Shown: positions 34,196 to 43,700 of the stretch, piece by piece
Layout of the letters: every line of letters begins with the position of its first letter
How positions within the stretch are numbered: position 1 is the stretch's first letter
Origin: Azospirillum ramasamyi
GTDB lineage: Bacteria; Pseudomonadota; Alphaproteobacteria; Azospirillales; Azospirillaceae
NCBI RefSeq assembly: GCF_003233655.1
Contig: NZ_CP029831.1
Span: 559,501 to 623,500 of the forward strand
Reading direction: 5' to 3'
Length of the DNA: 64,000 bases
Made by a program: the position numbers and the translations under genes
The notes under the pieces: model-generated
Seen by the model: the letters and a program-made list of their open reading frames with translations, nothing else
What the model was told of the DNA's origin: nothing
Databases searched by the model: none

Positions 34196-36505
34196 TCAGG
34201 GGCGTGCCGGCGGGTCGGTGACGATGCGCACCGGAACGCCCTTGGCGGCGGGGGTTTCCGACGCCTCGTCGTGGTACCAGAGCGGGATCAGCGGGTTCAT
34301 CTCCGGATAGTAGGAGCCGACGCAGCCGCGCGGCAGCTGGAAGGGCGTCACCGTCAAACCGTTCACCCGCCGGTCGACGCCGTCGCCGGCATCGCCGGCA
34401 AGCCCGACCACCTGCCCCTCCCATAGCCCGGCGGCGGCGATGTCGGCCGGGTTCATCAGCAGCACGTCGCGTGTGCCCTCGATCCCGCGCAGCCGGTCGG
34501 AATAGCCGTAGATCGTGGTGTTGAACTGGTCGTTGGACCGCATGGTGATCAGCCGGTAGCGGCCCGGCGCATCTTCGAACCCGATCGCGCGCAGATGCCC
34601 CGGCGGGGTGAAATGGGCCTTGCCCGACGGCGTCTTCCACACCCGGTCGCGCGCCGAATTGCCGCGGTAGAAGCCGCCCGGCGTGAAGACCCGTTCGTTG
34701 AAGCGGTGGAACTGGTCGGGATAGGTCTCTTCGATCAGGGCGCGGATGCGGCGGTAGTCGGCCACCCATTCATCCCATTTGACCTTCGGGTTCGCCGGCA
34801 GGGTCGCCTTGGCCATGCCGGCGACGATGGCGACCTCCGATTTCAGATGGGGGCTGGCCGGCGTGTTGTTGCCGAGCGAGCCGTGGATGCAGCTCAGGCT
34901 GTCCTCCATCGTCACCGCCTGCGCGCCGCTTTCCTGCAAATCCTCCTCCGAGCGGCCCAGGCAGGGCAGCAGGAAGGCGACCTCGCCGTTGATCAGGTGG
35001 CTGCGGTTCAGCTTGGTCGCGATCTGGACGGTCAGGCGCATGCGGGGCCAAGCCGCCTCCATCCGGTCGCGCTCGGGAATGGCGCGGACGAAGTTGCCGC
35101 CCAGCCCGATGAAGGCCTTGACCTCGCCCGACAGGATCTTCTCGCAGGCCTTGACGGTGTTCAGCCCCTCCTTGCGCGGCGGCTCGAAGCCGAACTGTTC
35201 GGCCAGCCGGTCGAGCGGCACCAGTTCCGGCTTTTCCGCGATGCCGACGGTGCGCTGGCCCTGGACGTTGGAATGGCCGCGGACCGGCGAGATGCCGGTG
35301 CCCTCGCGCCCGATGTTGCCCTTCAGCAGCCACAGGTTCACCAGCGCGGCCAGCGTTTCCGACCCGCGCACATGCTGGGTCAGGCCCATGCCGTACATGG
35401 CGATGGAGCGGTCGGCCTCGATGTAGACGTCGGCGGCCTGCTTCAGATCCTCGCGCGTCAGACCGGATTCCCGTTCGATCTCGTCCCAGCTCACGGCCTC
35501 CACCCGCGCCTTCATCTCCTCGAAGCCGACGGTGTGCTGCGCGATGAAGTCGGGGTCGATGACGTGCCGCTTCTGGCTGGACCAGCGCGCATCCTCCGCC
35601 GCCAGCACATGCTTGATCAGGCCGGTGATCGCGGCGATGTCGCCGCCGGCCTTGACCTGGAAATAGAGCGTCGAGATCCGCGTGTCCTTGCCGGTCAGCA
35701 TCTCCAGCGGGCTCTGCGGATTGCGGAAGAACTCCAGGCCCTTTTCGCGCACGGGGTTGAAGGTGACGATCTTCGCGCCGCGCTTCACCGCCTGCTGCAG
35801 CGGGTGGAGAAGGCGCGGGCTGTTGGACCCGGTGTTCTGGCCGAAGAAGAAGATGGCGTCGCAGCTTTCGAAATCGTTCAGAACGCTGGTGCCGACCGGC
35901 GATCCGATGACCTTTTGCAGTGCGACCGAGGTCGTCTCGTGGCACATGTTGGAGCTGTCGGGCAGGTTGTTGTGCCCGTACAGCCGCGCGAACAGCGCGT
36001 AGAGGTAGGAGGTCTCCAGGCTGGCGCGGCCGGAGGCGTAGAAGACCGCCTGTTCCGGGTCGATGGCGCGCAGTTCCGCGCCGATGGCGGTGAAGGCTTC
36101 CTCCCAGCTGCAGGGCACATAGCGGTCGGTGGCGCGGTCGTAGCGCATGGGGTGGGTCAATCGCCCCTGCTGCTCCAGGTCGTGGTCGTTCCAGCCCTTC
36201 AGTGCGCTGACCGTATGTTGGGCGAAGAACTCCGGCGTGCAGCGCCGGCTCGTCAGCTCCCAGATCGTCGCCTTGGCGCCGTTCTCGCAGAACTCGAAAG
36301 TGTGCGGCTCGGCCGGCTTGCCCCAGGCGCAGGATACGCACATGAAGCCGCCGGGCTTGTTCTGCCGGCGCAGCGTGTCGAGCACGGCGGGCGTCGGCCT
36401 CTCATTCCCCATGATCCGGGTTATGGAGCCGACCGAGCCCCAGCCGCCGGCGGGCCTATCGTAATGCAGGGTGTTCTCGTCGTCCGACAGTCCGTCGATG
36501 CTCAT
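34196..36505 (-). CDS. FdhF/YdeP-family molybdopterin oxidoreductase
   Basis: Large cytoplasmic oxidoreductase, 769 residues, of the formate-dehydrogenase-alpha-like YdeP group. Molybdopterin-binding blocks include SNMCHETTSVALQ, FFFGQNTGSNSPR and RGHSNVQGQRTVG. The N-terminus has CVSCAWG and FCENGAKA but lacks the full four-Cys Fe-S motif of classical formate dehydrogenases, as is usual in YdeP proteins. There is no signal peptide. YdeP is linked to acid resistance in E. coli; the physiological substrate is unknown. It is divergent from a DUF892 gene. Confidence 0.88.
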   Translation of the reverse strand: MSIDGLSDDENTLHYDRPAGGWGSVGSITRIMGNERPTPAVLDTLRRQNKPGGFMCVSCAWGKPAEPHTFEFCENGAKATIWELTSRRCTPEFFAQHTVSALKGWNDHDLEQQGRLTHPMRYDRATDRYVPCSWEEAFTAIGAELRAIDPEQAVFYASGRASLETSYLYALFARLYGHNNLPDSSNMCHETTSVALQKVIGSPVGTSVLNDFESCDAIFFFGQNTGSNSPRLLHPLQQAVKRGAKIVTFNPVREKGLEFFRNPQSPLEMLTGKDTRISTLYFQVKAGGDIAAITGLIKHVLAAEDARWSSQKRHVIDPDFIAQHTVGFEEMKARVEAVSWDEIERESGLTREDLKQAADVYIEADRSIAMYGMGLTQHVRGSETLAALVNLWLLKGNIGREGTGISPVRGHSNVQGQRTVGIAEKPELVPLDRLAEQFGFEPPRKEGLNTVKACEKILSGEVKAFIGLGGNFVRAIPERDRMEAAWPRMRLTVQIATKLNRSHLINGEVAFLLPCLGRSEEDLQESGAQAVTMEDSLSCIHGSLGNNTPASPHLKSEVAIVAGMAKATLPANPKVKWDEWVADYRRIRALIEETYPDQFHRFNERVFTPGGFYRGNSARDRVWKTPSGKAHFTPPGHLRAIGFEDAPGRYRLITMRSNDQFNTTIYGYSDRLRGIEGTRDVLLMNPADIAAAGLWEGQVVGLAGDAGDGVDRRVNGLTVTPFQLPRGCVGSYYPEMNPLIPLWYHDEASETPAAKGVPVRIVTDPPARP

Positions 36506-36844
36506 GGCGCGGGTCCTTCAGCGGATTGGTCTTGAGGTCAGGACGGGCATGATCTTTTGGGCGGCGTGGCCGCCGGACTCCCGGTTACGTCCAACCGGCC
36601 GCGAGGCGACTGGTTCCGCACCACGGCCGCGCGGGCGGAGCGTCCGCCCCCCCCCAGGCCCACGCTGCCGCAACGACATAAGCCCTCCGTTGAGCGGGGG
36701 CCGGGCGTAATGGAGCCGCGCCTGTTCTGTTGGCGAGGGGGACAGGCTGCCGTGCCGCATCCAGCAAGGATCGCCGGAAGCGGCACGGCGGCGTCCGGGG
36801 AAGCGCCCCCGGAAAGAAATCCTCAGGTCAGTGGAGAACCATTC
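36506..36844. other. Divergent intergenic region, no gene
   Basis: 339 bases between the YdeP-like gene and the DUF892 gene. I see a run of nine C at 36647-36655 and a short CCGGGG/CCCCGG hairpin near the DUF892 start. Both divergent promoters must be here, but I cannot place -35/-10 elements with confidence. Confidence 0.4.
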
Positions 36845-37357
36845 ATGCCCAACGCCAAAGACAACCTGATCGCATGGCTGCGCGACGCCCACGCCATGGA
36901 AAGCCAGGCGGTCGAGATGCTTGAGCGTCAGGTCGATCGTATCAAGAACTACCCGGAGATGCTGGCGAAGGCCCAGGAGCATATTCAGGTTTCCAACCGC
37001 CAGGCGGAACGGCTGAGCCAGTGCCTGCAGTCGCTCGGCAGCAGCACCTCGTCGATCAAGACCGGGGTCGGCATGCTGATCGGCAATGCGCAGTCCCTGT
37101 CGGGCGTGTTCGCCGACGACGAGGTCGTGAAGGCCGGAATCTTCGATTATGCCTTCGAGCATTTCGAGATCGCCAACTATCGCGCCCTGATCGCCGCCGC
37201 CAACCGGGCCGGCGAGACGGAGATCGCCCGCACGCTCCAGCAGAGCCTGGACGAGGAGATCGAGATGGCCTCCTGGCTGGAGCAGCGCCTGCCCCAGGTC
37301 ACCGAAACCTACCTGTCGCGTCAGGAAGCCGGGGAGCCCGCCGAAGCCAAGCGCTGA
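36845..37357 (+). CDS. DUF892 ferritin-like protein (YciE family)
   Basis: 170-residue four-helix protein of the YciE/DUF892 ferritin-like group. The conserved pattern runs from NLIAWLRDAHAMESQAVEML, where Asp/Glu/His residues could form a di-iron site, to FEHFEIANYRAL and LDEEIEMASWL. Relatives respond to stress, and some occur with catalases or molybdoenzymes. GTGGAGAA precedes the start. It could act in iron or oxidative-stress handling; the exact role is unknown. Confidence 0.85.
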   Translation: MPNAKDNLIAWLRDAHAMESQAVEMLERQVDRIKNYPEMLAKAQEHIQVSNRQAERLSQCLQSLGSSTSSIKTGVGMLIGNAQSLSGVFADDEVVKAGIFDYAFEHFEIANYRALIAAANRAGETEIARTLQQSLDEEIEMASWLEQRLPQVTETYLSRQEAGEPAEAKR

Positions 37358-37399
37358 TCGCCGGAACACCGGAGAACGGGCCGGGGAACGGGAAAGCAG

Positions 37400-37449
37400 G
37401 GGCACGCCGGGGCCGCGCCGATGGGCGCGGTTCCCGGCTTGCCCGTTTT
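37400..37449 (+). terminator. Terminator between DUF892 and CheB genes
   Basis: A long GC-rich hairpin (GGGCA...TGCCC outside, CCGCGCC/GGCGCGG inside) is followed by GTTTT. It serves the plus-strand DUF892 gene and may also act on the convergent CheB gene. Confidence 0.6.
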
Positions 37450-37453
37450 CGGA

Positions 37454-38467
37454 TCAGCGCTTCTTCTGCTCGCTGGTCCGCTTCACCTCAGGTTTGGACA
37501 GAACGCTCCGCAACAGTTCTGCGTTCTGCCGTGCTTCCTGCATCTGCTGGTCCCAATTGGCGGCGATCTGGCTCTGGCCGCGTTCCCTGGCATGAGCCGC
37601 CAGCCGCCGGAACAGTTCGACACGCTCTTCATGGGTGCGCAGGGCCACCCAAAGGGCCTTTTCCATCGTCTCCGTCTGCGCTTCCTCCATGCTGTCGGGG
37701 CTGTAGGCATGGCCGACCTGGCAGCGGAAGCGCAGCACCGGGCCGTCCTGGATCTCGGAGAGGCCGCCGCCGCATTCGGGGCAGGAGAGGGTGGTCGGCC
37801 TGCCGACCGCCCTGGTATCGTCGGACATGGTCGTGAACTCCTGCTCAGCGATCCGCGCCTCGGTCGCGATGTCGAGCGGGACGGGAGGGCTTGGCGGTGC
37901 CGACTCCGCGGCAAGCCGGACGAGCAGGGCCGGCATACCGTCCAACGGCAGGACATGGTCGACCTCGCCCCGTTCCACGGCGCTCCGCGGCATGCCGGAC
38001 CATTCGGCCTCCTCCGGATCCTGGGCTATGCCGATCCCGCCGCAGCGGCGGATCGCCCGCAACCCCGAGGTGCCGTCGTCCAGCGTGCCCGACAGCACGA
38101 TTCCGACCACCCGGCTGCCGAAGGCGACGGCGGCGGAGCGGAAAAGCGGATCCGCCGCCGGCCGGGTGCGGTTTTCGCGGGGGCCGCGGCGGATCAGCAC
38201 GCGGTCGCGGTGGACCAGCAGATGATGGTCGGGCGGCGCCACATGGATATGGCCTGGGCGGATGGGCTCTTCATCGGTCGGGTGGAAGGCCGGCAGCCAG
38301 CCGATCCGGTCGAGCAGTTGAGGCAGCGCGCTTTTCGCCGTCGGAGCGATATGGACGACGACGAACACCGTCGGCGCGCATTCCCTCGGCATGCCGCCGA
38401 ACAGCCGCGTGAGGGCGCCCAGCCCGCCGGCCGATGCGCCGATGACGATGATGTCGCGATTATCCAT
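37454..38467 (-). CDS. CheB-type methylesterase-domain protein
   Basis: 337 residues, with a CheB methylesterase domain at residues 1-185. The catalytic Ser lies in IVIGASAGG, the His in VVVHIAPTAKS and the Asp in LSGTLDDGTSGL. There is no N-terminal receiver domain. The C-terminal third has a CPECGGGL...FRCQVGHAY zinc-ribbon-like segment followed by a charged helix, an arrangement common in stand-alone CheB proteins paired with CheR-PAS proteins. It is divergent from that partner. The target may be a non-chemotaxis receptor or signalling system. The ATG at 38467 directly precedes the catalytic domain. Confidence 0.87.
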   Translation of the reverse strand: MDNRDIIVIGASAGGLGALTRLFGGMPRECAPTVFVVVHIAPTAKSALPQLLDRIGWLPAFHPTDEEPIRPGHIHVAPPDHHLLVHRDRVLIRRGPRENRTRPAADPLFRSAAVAFGSRVVGIVLSGTLDDGTSGLRAIRRCGGIGIAQDPEEAEWSGMPRSAVERGEVDHVLPLDGMPALLVRLAAESAPPSPPVPLDIATEARIAEQEFTTMSDDTRAVGRPTTLSCPECGGGLSEIQDGPVLRFRCQVGHAYSPDSMEEAQTETMEKALWVALRTHEERVELFRRLAAHARERGQSQIAANWDQQMQEARQNAELLRSVLSKPEVKRTSEQKKR

Positions 38468-38626
38468 CGAACCAGAACAGTGCCGGGCTTGTAGCGTTTC
38501 AACAGCCCGACAATATTTTCCGGCACTCCTTCTACGGTTCACGCATGCGGCCTAGAACCTCGCACCGCTTGAGTGGAATGCACGCCGGCGACTATGCTGC
38601 GTCCCACATGGTGGGTATGCAAGACG

Positions 38627-40894
38627 ATGACGAAAAACATGGAAGATGCCGACAGCGATTTCGGCAGCCTGATTCGCCACATCCAGGAAAGCCGTGGAAT
38701 TGACTTCCGCGGTTACAAGCGCACGAGCCTGGAACGGCGCATCCGCCGGCGGATGGAAGAGGTCGGCTGCGACAGCTTCGCCGCATACCATGCTTTCCTG
38801 GAGGCCCATCCCCAGGAATTCGTCGATCTTCTGAACACCGTCCTGATCAACGTCACATCCTTCTTCCGCGATAGCGACGCCTGGGACGTGCTGCGGCGCG
38901 ATGTCGTTCCCCGCATTCTGGAGCGGAAGGGCAGCAATGGACCAATCCGCATCTGGAGCGTCGGCTGCGCGTCGGGTGAGGAGCCCTACTCCCTGGCGAT
39001 GCTCTTCGCCGAGGTGCTGGGAACGACGGATTTCTGCCGGCGGGTCAAGATATACGCCACCGACCTGGACGATGCGGCCCTGAACACGGCACGCCACGCC
39101 ACCTATGCGTCGCGCGAGGTCGAATCCGTTCCGCAGCCGCTGCTGGAACGCTATTTCGAGCGAACCAACAACCACTACGTGTTTCAACGCGAACTGCGCA
39201 AATGCGTCATCTTCGGCCGCCACAACGTGGTCAGTGACGCGCCCATCTCCCGGATCGACCTGCTGGTCTGCCGCAACTTGCTGATCTACCTGGAGGCCGA
39301 TACCCAAGGCATCGTTCTTCCCCGTCTGCATTACGCGCTGGTCAATGACGGTTTCCTGTTTCTGGGGAAGGCGGAGACGCAGCTTGCACGGTCGCGCATG
39401 TTCGAGCCGGTGGATCTCAAGAGCCGCATCTTTTCCAAGGTGCCGCAGGAATGGCGCCGCACCGCCGGGGGCAGCCTGGCGCTGGCCAATGACGCCGCTG
39501 GCACCCGGGCCAACCAGCAGGCCCGACTGCTGGAAAGCATCGTCGACAGCAGTTCCACCGGCTATCTGGCGGTCAATGCCGAAGGCGTGCTGGTGTTCGC
39601 CAACGTCCATGCCCGCCGCCTGTTCGACATCGAGGAAACCGATATCGGCCGCCCCTTCCACGACCTGACCATTTCCTACCGGCCGACGGAGCTGCGCAGC
39701 CGAATCGAGGAAGTGCGCAATTCCGGCCGCATGGTGCGCATCGAACATCAGACCTTCACGCGGGCGGGGTCGGAGCCGGTACGGCTGACCATCGAGGTGG
39801 CGCCGCTCTACAGCCGGGATGGCAAGGCCTTCGCCACGCTGCTCAGCTTCTTCGACACCAGCCGCATCTTCCTGCTCCAGCAGGAGATCGAGGCGGCGCA
39901 GGAAAGCCTCGAGACGACCATCGAGGAGCTTCAGTCTTCCAACGAGGAGCTGGAGACGACCAATGAGGAACTCCAGTCTTCCAACGAGGAGTTGGAGACG
40001 ACCAACGAGGAACTCCAGTCCACCAACGAGGAACTGGAGACGATGAACGAGGAACTGCGCTCCACCAACGAGGAACTGGAGGTCGCCAACGAGGAGATGC
40101 GGCGCCAGAGCGAGGAGGCCGGGGAGTACCGCCGCTACTCCGAATCCATCCTCCGCAGCATCGACGTCGGCATCATCGTTCTGGATGAAAACCTTACCGT
40201 TCAGTCCTGGAATCGCTGGAGCGAGAACATCTGGGGGCTTCGGAACGAGGAAGTGACGGGTGAGCCTTTCCTGGACCTCGACATCGGCCTGCCGGTGCCG
40301 CGGCTGCGCCGTCCGCTCCAGGACATTCTGAAGACCCAGGCTCCCGTCGATCCGGTGGAGATGGAGGCGATGGACCGCCGCGGCCGGCGGATCACCTGCC
40401 GCATCCGCATGTCCCCGCTGCTCTACGACAACCGTCTCGACCGCGGTGCCGTCCTGATCATCGAAGACGTGACCGAACGGGCGCGCTCCGATGCCTTCGC
40501 GAATTACCTCGGCCGCATCGTCGGGCAATCGTTGAACGAGGTTTATTTCCTCGACCCCATCACCTTCACCTTCCATCTGGTCAACAAGGGTGCGGAAGAG
40601 AAGCTGGGCTATTCTCTGGATATCTTGAGGCAGATTCCCCTGCACGACATGATGCCCAGCATCGATGCGATCGCTTTCGACAGGCTGGTGGCGCCGCTGC
40701 TGTCGGGAGAGAAGGCGGAAATCGTCTTCGAGACGACGATCGAACGCAGCGACCAGTCGGTTCGCCCGGTCGAGATCTGCATGCAGTATTTTGCCGAGGA
40801 GCAGCCGCCCATCCTGGTGGCGCTCGCTCACGAAGTGACGGAGCGCCAGCGCATAGGATCGGACGGCGACAAGGTGGAGGCGATGCCCGGATGA
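38627..40894 (+). CDS. CheR methyltransferase fused to coiled coil and PAS domains
   Basis: Chimeric signalling protein, about 755 residues. The N-terminal CheR part has the basic recognition helix (RTSLERRIRRRMEE) and the SAM-binding WSVGCASGEEPYSLAM and VCRNLLIYL motifs. A PAS domain follows, then a long coiled coil built of near-identical heptads (see repeat), then two more PAS-like segments (about residues 515-745). No kinase domain is attached, so output probably goes through methylation or a partner such as the kinase downstream. The start is uncertain: ATG 38573, 38627 and 38639 are all in frame and none has a strong ribosome site. Confidence 0.85.
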   Translation: MTKNMEDADSDFGSLIRHIQESRGIDFRGYKRTSLERRIRRRMEEVGCDSFAAYHAFLEAHPQEFVDLLNTVLINVTSFFRDSDAWDVLRRDVVPRILERKGSNGPIRIWSVGCASGEEPYSLAMLFAEVLGTTDFCRRVKIYATDLDDAALNTARHATYASREVESVPQPLLERYFERTNNHYVFQRELRKCVIFGRHNVVSDAPISRIDLLVCRNLLIYLEADTQGIVLPRLHYALVNDGFLFLGKAETQLARSRMFEPVDLKSRIFSKVPQEWRRTAGGSLALANDAAGTRANQQARLLESIVDSSSTGYLAVNAEGVLVFANVHARRLFDIEETDIGRPFHDLTISYRPTELRSRIEEVRNSGRMVRIEHQTFTRAGSEPVRLTIEVAPLYSRDGKAFATLLSFFDTSRIFLLQQEIEAAQESLETTIEELQSSNEELETTNEELQSSNEELETTNEELQSTNEELETMNEELRSTNEELEVANEEMRRQSEEAGEYRRYSESILRSIDVGIIVLDENLTVQSWNRWSENIWGLRNEEVTGEPFLDLDIGLPVPRLRRPLQDILKTQAPVDPVEMEAMDRRGRRITCRIRMSPLLYDNRLDRGAVLIIEDVTERARSDAFANYLGRIVGQSLNEVYFLDPITFTFHLVNKGAEEKLGYSLDILRQIPLHDMMPSIDAIAFDRLVAPLLSGEKAEIVFETTIERSDQSVRPVEICMQYFAEEQPPILVALAHEVTERQRIGSDGDKVEAMPG
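39926..40098 (+). repeat. Tandem 21/42-bp repeat encoding coiled-coil heptads
   Basis: About eight consecutive copies encode the heptad pair ELQSSNEELETTNE with small variations (ST, TM, VA replacing the polar positions). Leu recurs every seven residues, forming a signalling helix between PAS domains of the CheR chimera. The high DNA identity makes the copy number prone to slippage. Confidence 0.85.
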
Positions 40895-41081
40895 TGGTGG
40901 AAGCGCGGGACGCCCGATCGGTCGCCTTGCGTCGTCCCAACTTGTCGTTCGATATTGAACATTTGTATTACCACTCGGAACTTTGGCGGATGCGGATAGT
41001 TTATAGAGTTCAATATATGTTGCCGTAAGCTCCCCGCTTGTTGCACCGTAGCTCGTCCTTGGGTGGAAGGAACATGGTGCC

Positions 41082-42560
41082 ATGTCGGAAACGCATGGTT
41101 TGCAAACCGGTCGCTCTGTGAAGGCCAAGCCTTTGATCGTCCAGCCGATCTGGGATTGGCTCGATCATGCGGTGATCGTGACCGACTGCAACCTCGCGGC
41201 ACCCGGCCCCACCATCCGATATGTGAACCGCGCCTTCACCCGCCTTACAGGCTACCGCGCGGATGAGGTGATCGGCAGGTCTCCCCGCCTTTTGCAATGT
41301 CCCCGCACCGATCGGGCGGTGGCGGCGGCGATCAGGCGCGACCTGGGCGAATGCGAGATCGCCCGCGGCACGCTCGTCAACCGCCGCAAGGACGGCACCG
41401 AATATCTGTGCGATCTGGTCATAACCCCGCTGGTCGGACCGACTGGCGAAACCGCGCATTTCATCTGCGTCGCCAGTGATTTGAAGGAGGATCAATCCCA
41501 AACCGCCGTCACGCGTCTCTCGGGCGAACTGGAGCAGGCGGTAACCCTGATCGAGGATCTGGAAAGGCGCCAGGAAGAGGCGGACGAGCTTATCGCCCGG
41601 CAGAAAAGCGAACTGGCGGCGCTTGCCGAACGGTACAGGGCGATGCGTGTTCGGCTGGACGATACGCAGGAACGTCTGTCGTTGCGCGAAAGCGCGTTGG
41701 ATCGCTCCGATAGGGAAATTCACCGGTCCGGCTCGGAATTGGATGCTTCCATGGAAGAGCTGCGTGCGATGGACGAGGAACTGCGCGTCGCGCTGGAGCA
41801 GATGGAAGAAGCCAATGAGCATCTTGCCCGCTCCAACGAAGAACTGCGCCGTCTTCAGGCCGCCGATGCCGACAAGCTTCATCTGCTCGCTTCCGCCAGT
41901 CACGACCTGCGCCAGCCGGTGATGTCGATGGGGCTGTTCCTTGACGTGCTGCGCAGCCGCCTCGGCGAAGCCGAGCGTCCTATTCTCGGCGGTCTTATGG
42001 CCGCCCATGTTTCGATCCGCACGCTGTTGGAAGGCATGCTGGACACCGCGAGGCTTGATGCCGGTGCGTTGGAACCTATGGTCGAACCGGTGCGGATGTC
42101 GGTCATGCTGGATGTCATCCAGGGCGAGTTCATGCTCCAGGCCGAAATGCGCGGGCTGCGCTTCCGCGTGATCCCTTCCACCGCCACCGTGTACAGCGAC
42201 GCTCAGCTTCTGGAGCGCATCCTGCGGAATCTCGTCGCGAATGCGCTGAAATACACCACGGCCGGCGGTATTCTCCTGGGAGGCCGCCTGTGCCGCGATG
42301 CCGGGAACCGCAGGCATCTGCGCATCGAGGTGTGGGACACCGGCCCCGGCATCGCCGAACATAACATGCAGTCGATTTTCGAGGAGTTCCGGCAACTCGA
42401 CAACTGTGATCGGGACCAGAAACGCGGCGTCGGGCTTGGGCTGGCCATCGTGTCGCGGTTGGCCCGGCAGTTGAGCCATGAGGTCGGCGTCCGGTCTTGG
42501 CCGGGGCGTGGATCCGTCTTTTCGGTGACGGTTCCGTTGGAGCCGATGCACCGCAGCTGA
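41082..42560 (+). CDS. PAS/LOV-like histidine kinase
   Basis: Soluble sensor kinase, 492 residues. The PAS domain (residues 25-135) has the layout of a LOV domain, including GYRADEVIGRSPRLLQ. The photoactive Cys of LOV (GRNCRFLQ) is Pro68 here, so flavin photochemistry by the usual route is unlikely. A coiled coil (about 140-262) leads to HisKA with H274 in ASHDLRQPV and HATPase boxes NLVANALKY, DTGPGI and GVGLGLAI. The SHDLRQP type of kinase commonly pairs with LuxR-type regulators. The likely partner at 43820 is now beyond an IS630 copy. Confidence 0.87.
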   Translation: MSETHGLQTGRSVKAKPLIVQPIWDWLDHAVIVTDCNLAAPGPTIRYVNRAFTRLTGYRADEVIGRSPRLLQCPRTDRAVAAAIRRDLGECEIARGTLVNRRKDGTEYLCDLVITPLVGPTGETAHFICVASDLKEDQSQTAVTRLSGELEQAVTLIEDLERRQEEADELIARQKSELAALAERYRAMRVRLDDTQERLSLRESALDRSDREIHRSGSELDASMEELRAMDEELRVALEQMEEANEHLARSNEELRRLQAADADKLHLLASASHDLRQPVMSMGLFLDVLRSRLGEAERPILGGLMAAHVSIRTLLEGMLDTARLDAGALEPMVEPVRMSVMLDVIQGEFMLQAEMRGLRFRVIPSTATVYSDAQLLERILRNLVANALKYTTAGGILLGGRLCRDAGNRRHLRIEVWDTGPGIAEHNMQSIFEEFRQLDNCDRDQKRGVGLGLAIVSRLARQLSHEVGVRSWPGRGSVFSVTVPLEPMHRS

Positions 42561-42742
42561 TGTTGGGCGGTCACACGCTGGGCGGGCCTGTTGAAGCGGC
42601 GCTGTCCGCACCCGGCTACGCCACCTTTGGTCTATGTGTTGCCTATCCAAACGCACCTAAAGACTAGAGCATCGCGCCTGAAATCTGAATCGACAGTTGC
42701 GCTTGGGCCGTTGACGTGATTCACCGTTGTTGGAGGTGGATC

Positions 42743-43123
42743 ATGGGGCGCAGCTATTCGTCGGACCTTCGGGTTCGGATTTACGGAGAGGTCGAGAAAG
42801 GCGGTTCGCGTCGGGCGGCGGCGCGCCGGTTCGATGTGAGCGCGAGCACGGGCGTGCGGCTTGCTCAGCGCATGGCGGCAACGGGCTCGCTGGACCCGGC
42901 CCGGCAGGGGCGCCCACCGGGCGGTGGCAAGCTGGCCCCGCATGCCGAACTTCTGATCGGCTGGGTGGAGAAGCAAGGCGACATCACCATGCCCGAACTG
43001 GCGGCCAAGCTGAAGGCCGAGCGCGGGGTCACGGTCCACCCCGCCTCGCTGTCGCGCTTCCTGCTCGCCCGCGGCTTCACTGTCAAAAAAAACGGTGCTG
43101 GCGAGCGAGGCCGGTCGCGCTGA
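42743..43123 (+). CDS. IS630 transposase, N-terminal frame (orfA)
   Basis: 126 residues with the helix-turn-helix DNA-binding region (SRRAAARRFDVSASTGVRL and a second HTH in ITMPELAAKLKAERGV). The frame reaches an eight-A run at 43085-43092, after which the homologous reading continues in another frame. Beyond the run this frame (NGAGERGRSR) has no homology and ends at 43123. SD sequence GGAGGTGG lies before the ATG. Confidence 0.85.
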   Translation: MGRSYSSDLRVRIYGEVEKGGSRRAAARRFDVSASTGVRLAQRMAATGSLDPARQGRPPGGGKLAPHAELLIGWVEKQGDITMPELAAKLKAERGVTVHPASLSRFLLARGFTVKKNGAGERGRSR

Positions 43124-43700
43124 CGTTGCTGAGGACCGCCGGAGTTGGCGCAGCCACCGTCAGCCCCGGATGCGCGAGGAGCCGGATCGGCTGGTGTTTC
43201 TCGACGAGACCGCAACCACCACGAAGATGACCCGACTGCGCGGACGGGCCAAGCGCGGCCAGCGGTTCAAGGCCACGGCGCCGTTTGGCCATTGGGACAC
43301 CCAGACCTTCATCGCTGCCCTGCGCTGCGACGGGCTGACCGCCCCGTGGATCATCAAGGGCGCGATGAACCGGACGCTCTTCGAGACCTATGTCGAGACA
43401 CAACTCGCCCCGACCCTGCGGCCGGGCGATGTCGTCATCCTCGACAACCTATCCAGCCATAAGAGTGAAAAGGCCAAGGCCATCCTCAAGGAACGTGGCG
43501 CTTGGTTCCTCTTCCTGCCGCCCTACAGTCCCGACCTCAACCCTATCGAAATGGCGTTCGCCAAGCTCAAAGCTCATCTCCGCCGCATCGGCGCCCGTAC
43601 CATCGAGGAGTTGTGGAGGGCTGTCGGCTCTATCTGCGACCTCTACACACCAGACGAATGCTGGAACTACCTCAAACATGCAGGATATGCGTCAGATTAA
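43092..43700 (+). CDS. IS630 transposase, catalytic frame (orfB)
   Basis: DDE catalytic domain: first Asp in LVFLDETATTT, second in VVILDNLSSHKS, Glu in YSPDLNPIEMAFAKLK. All catalytic residues are intact. It has no convincing start of its own. It joins orfA at the A8 run by a +1 (or -2) shift, which ribosomal or transcriptional slippage on that run could provide. The coordinates mark the end of the slippery run, not an initiation codon. Confidence 0.82.
   Translation, partial: TVLASEAGRADVAEDRRSWRSHRQPRMREEPDRLVFLDETATTTKMTRLRGRAKRGQRFKATAPFGHWDTQTFIAALRCDGLTAPWIIKGAMNRTLFETYVETQLAPTLRPGDVVILDNLSSHKSEKAKAILKERGAWFLFLPPYSPDLNPIEMAFAKLKAHLRRIGARTIEELWRAVGSICDLYTPDECWNYLKHAGYASD

Noticed and set aside
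39926..40098. Short direct repeats that could suggest a CRISPR array
   Set aside because: The repeats are contiguous without unique spacers, in frame inside the CheR-PAS gene, and encode coiled-coil heptads.
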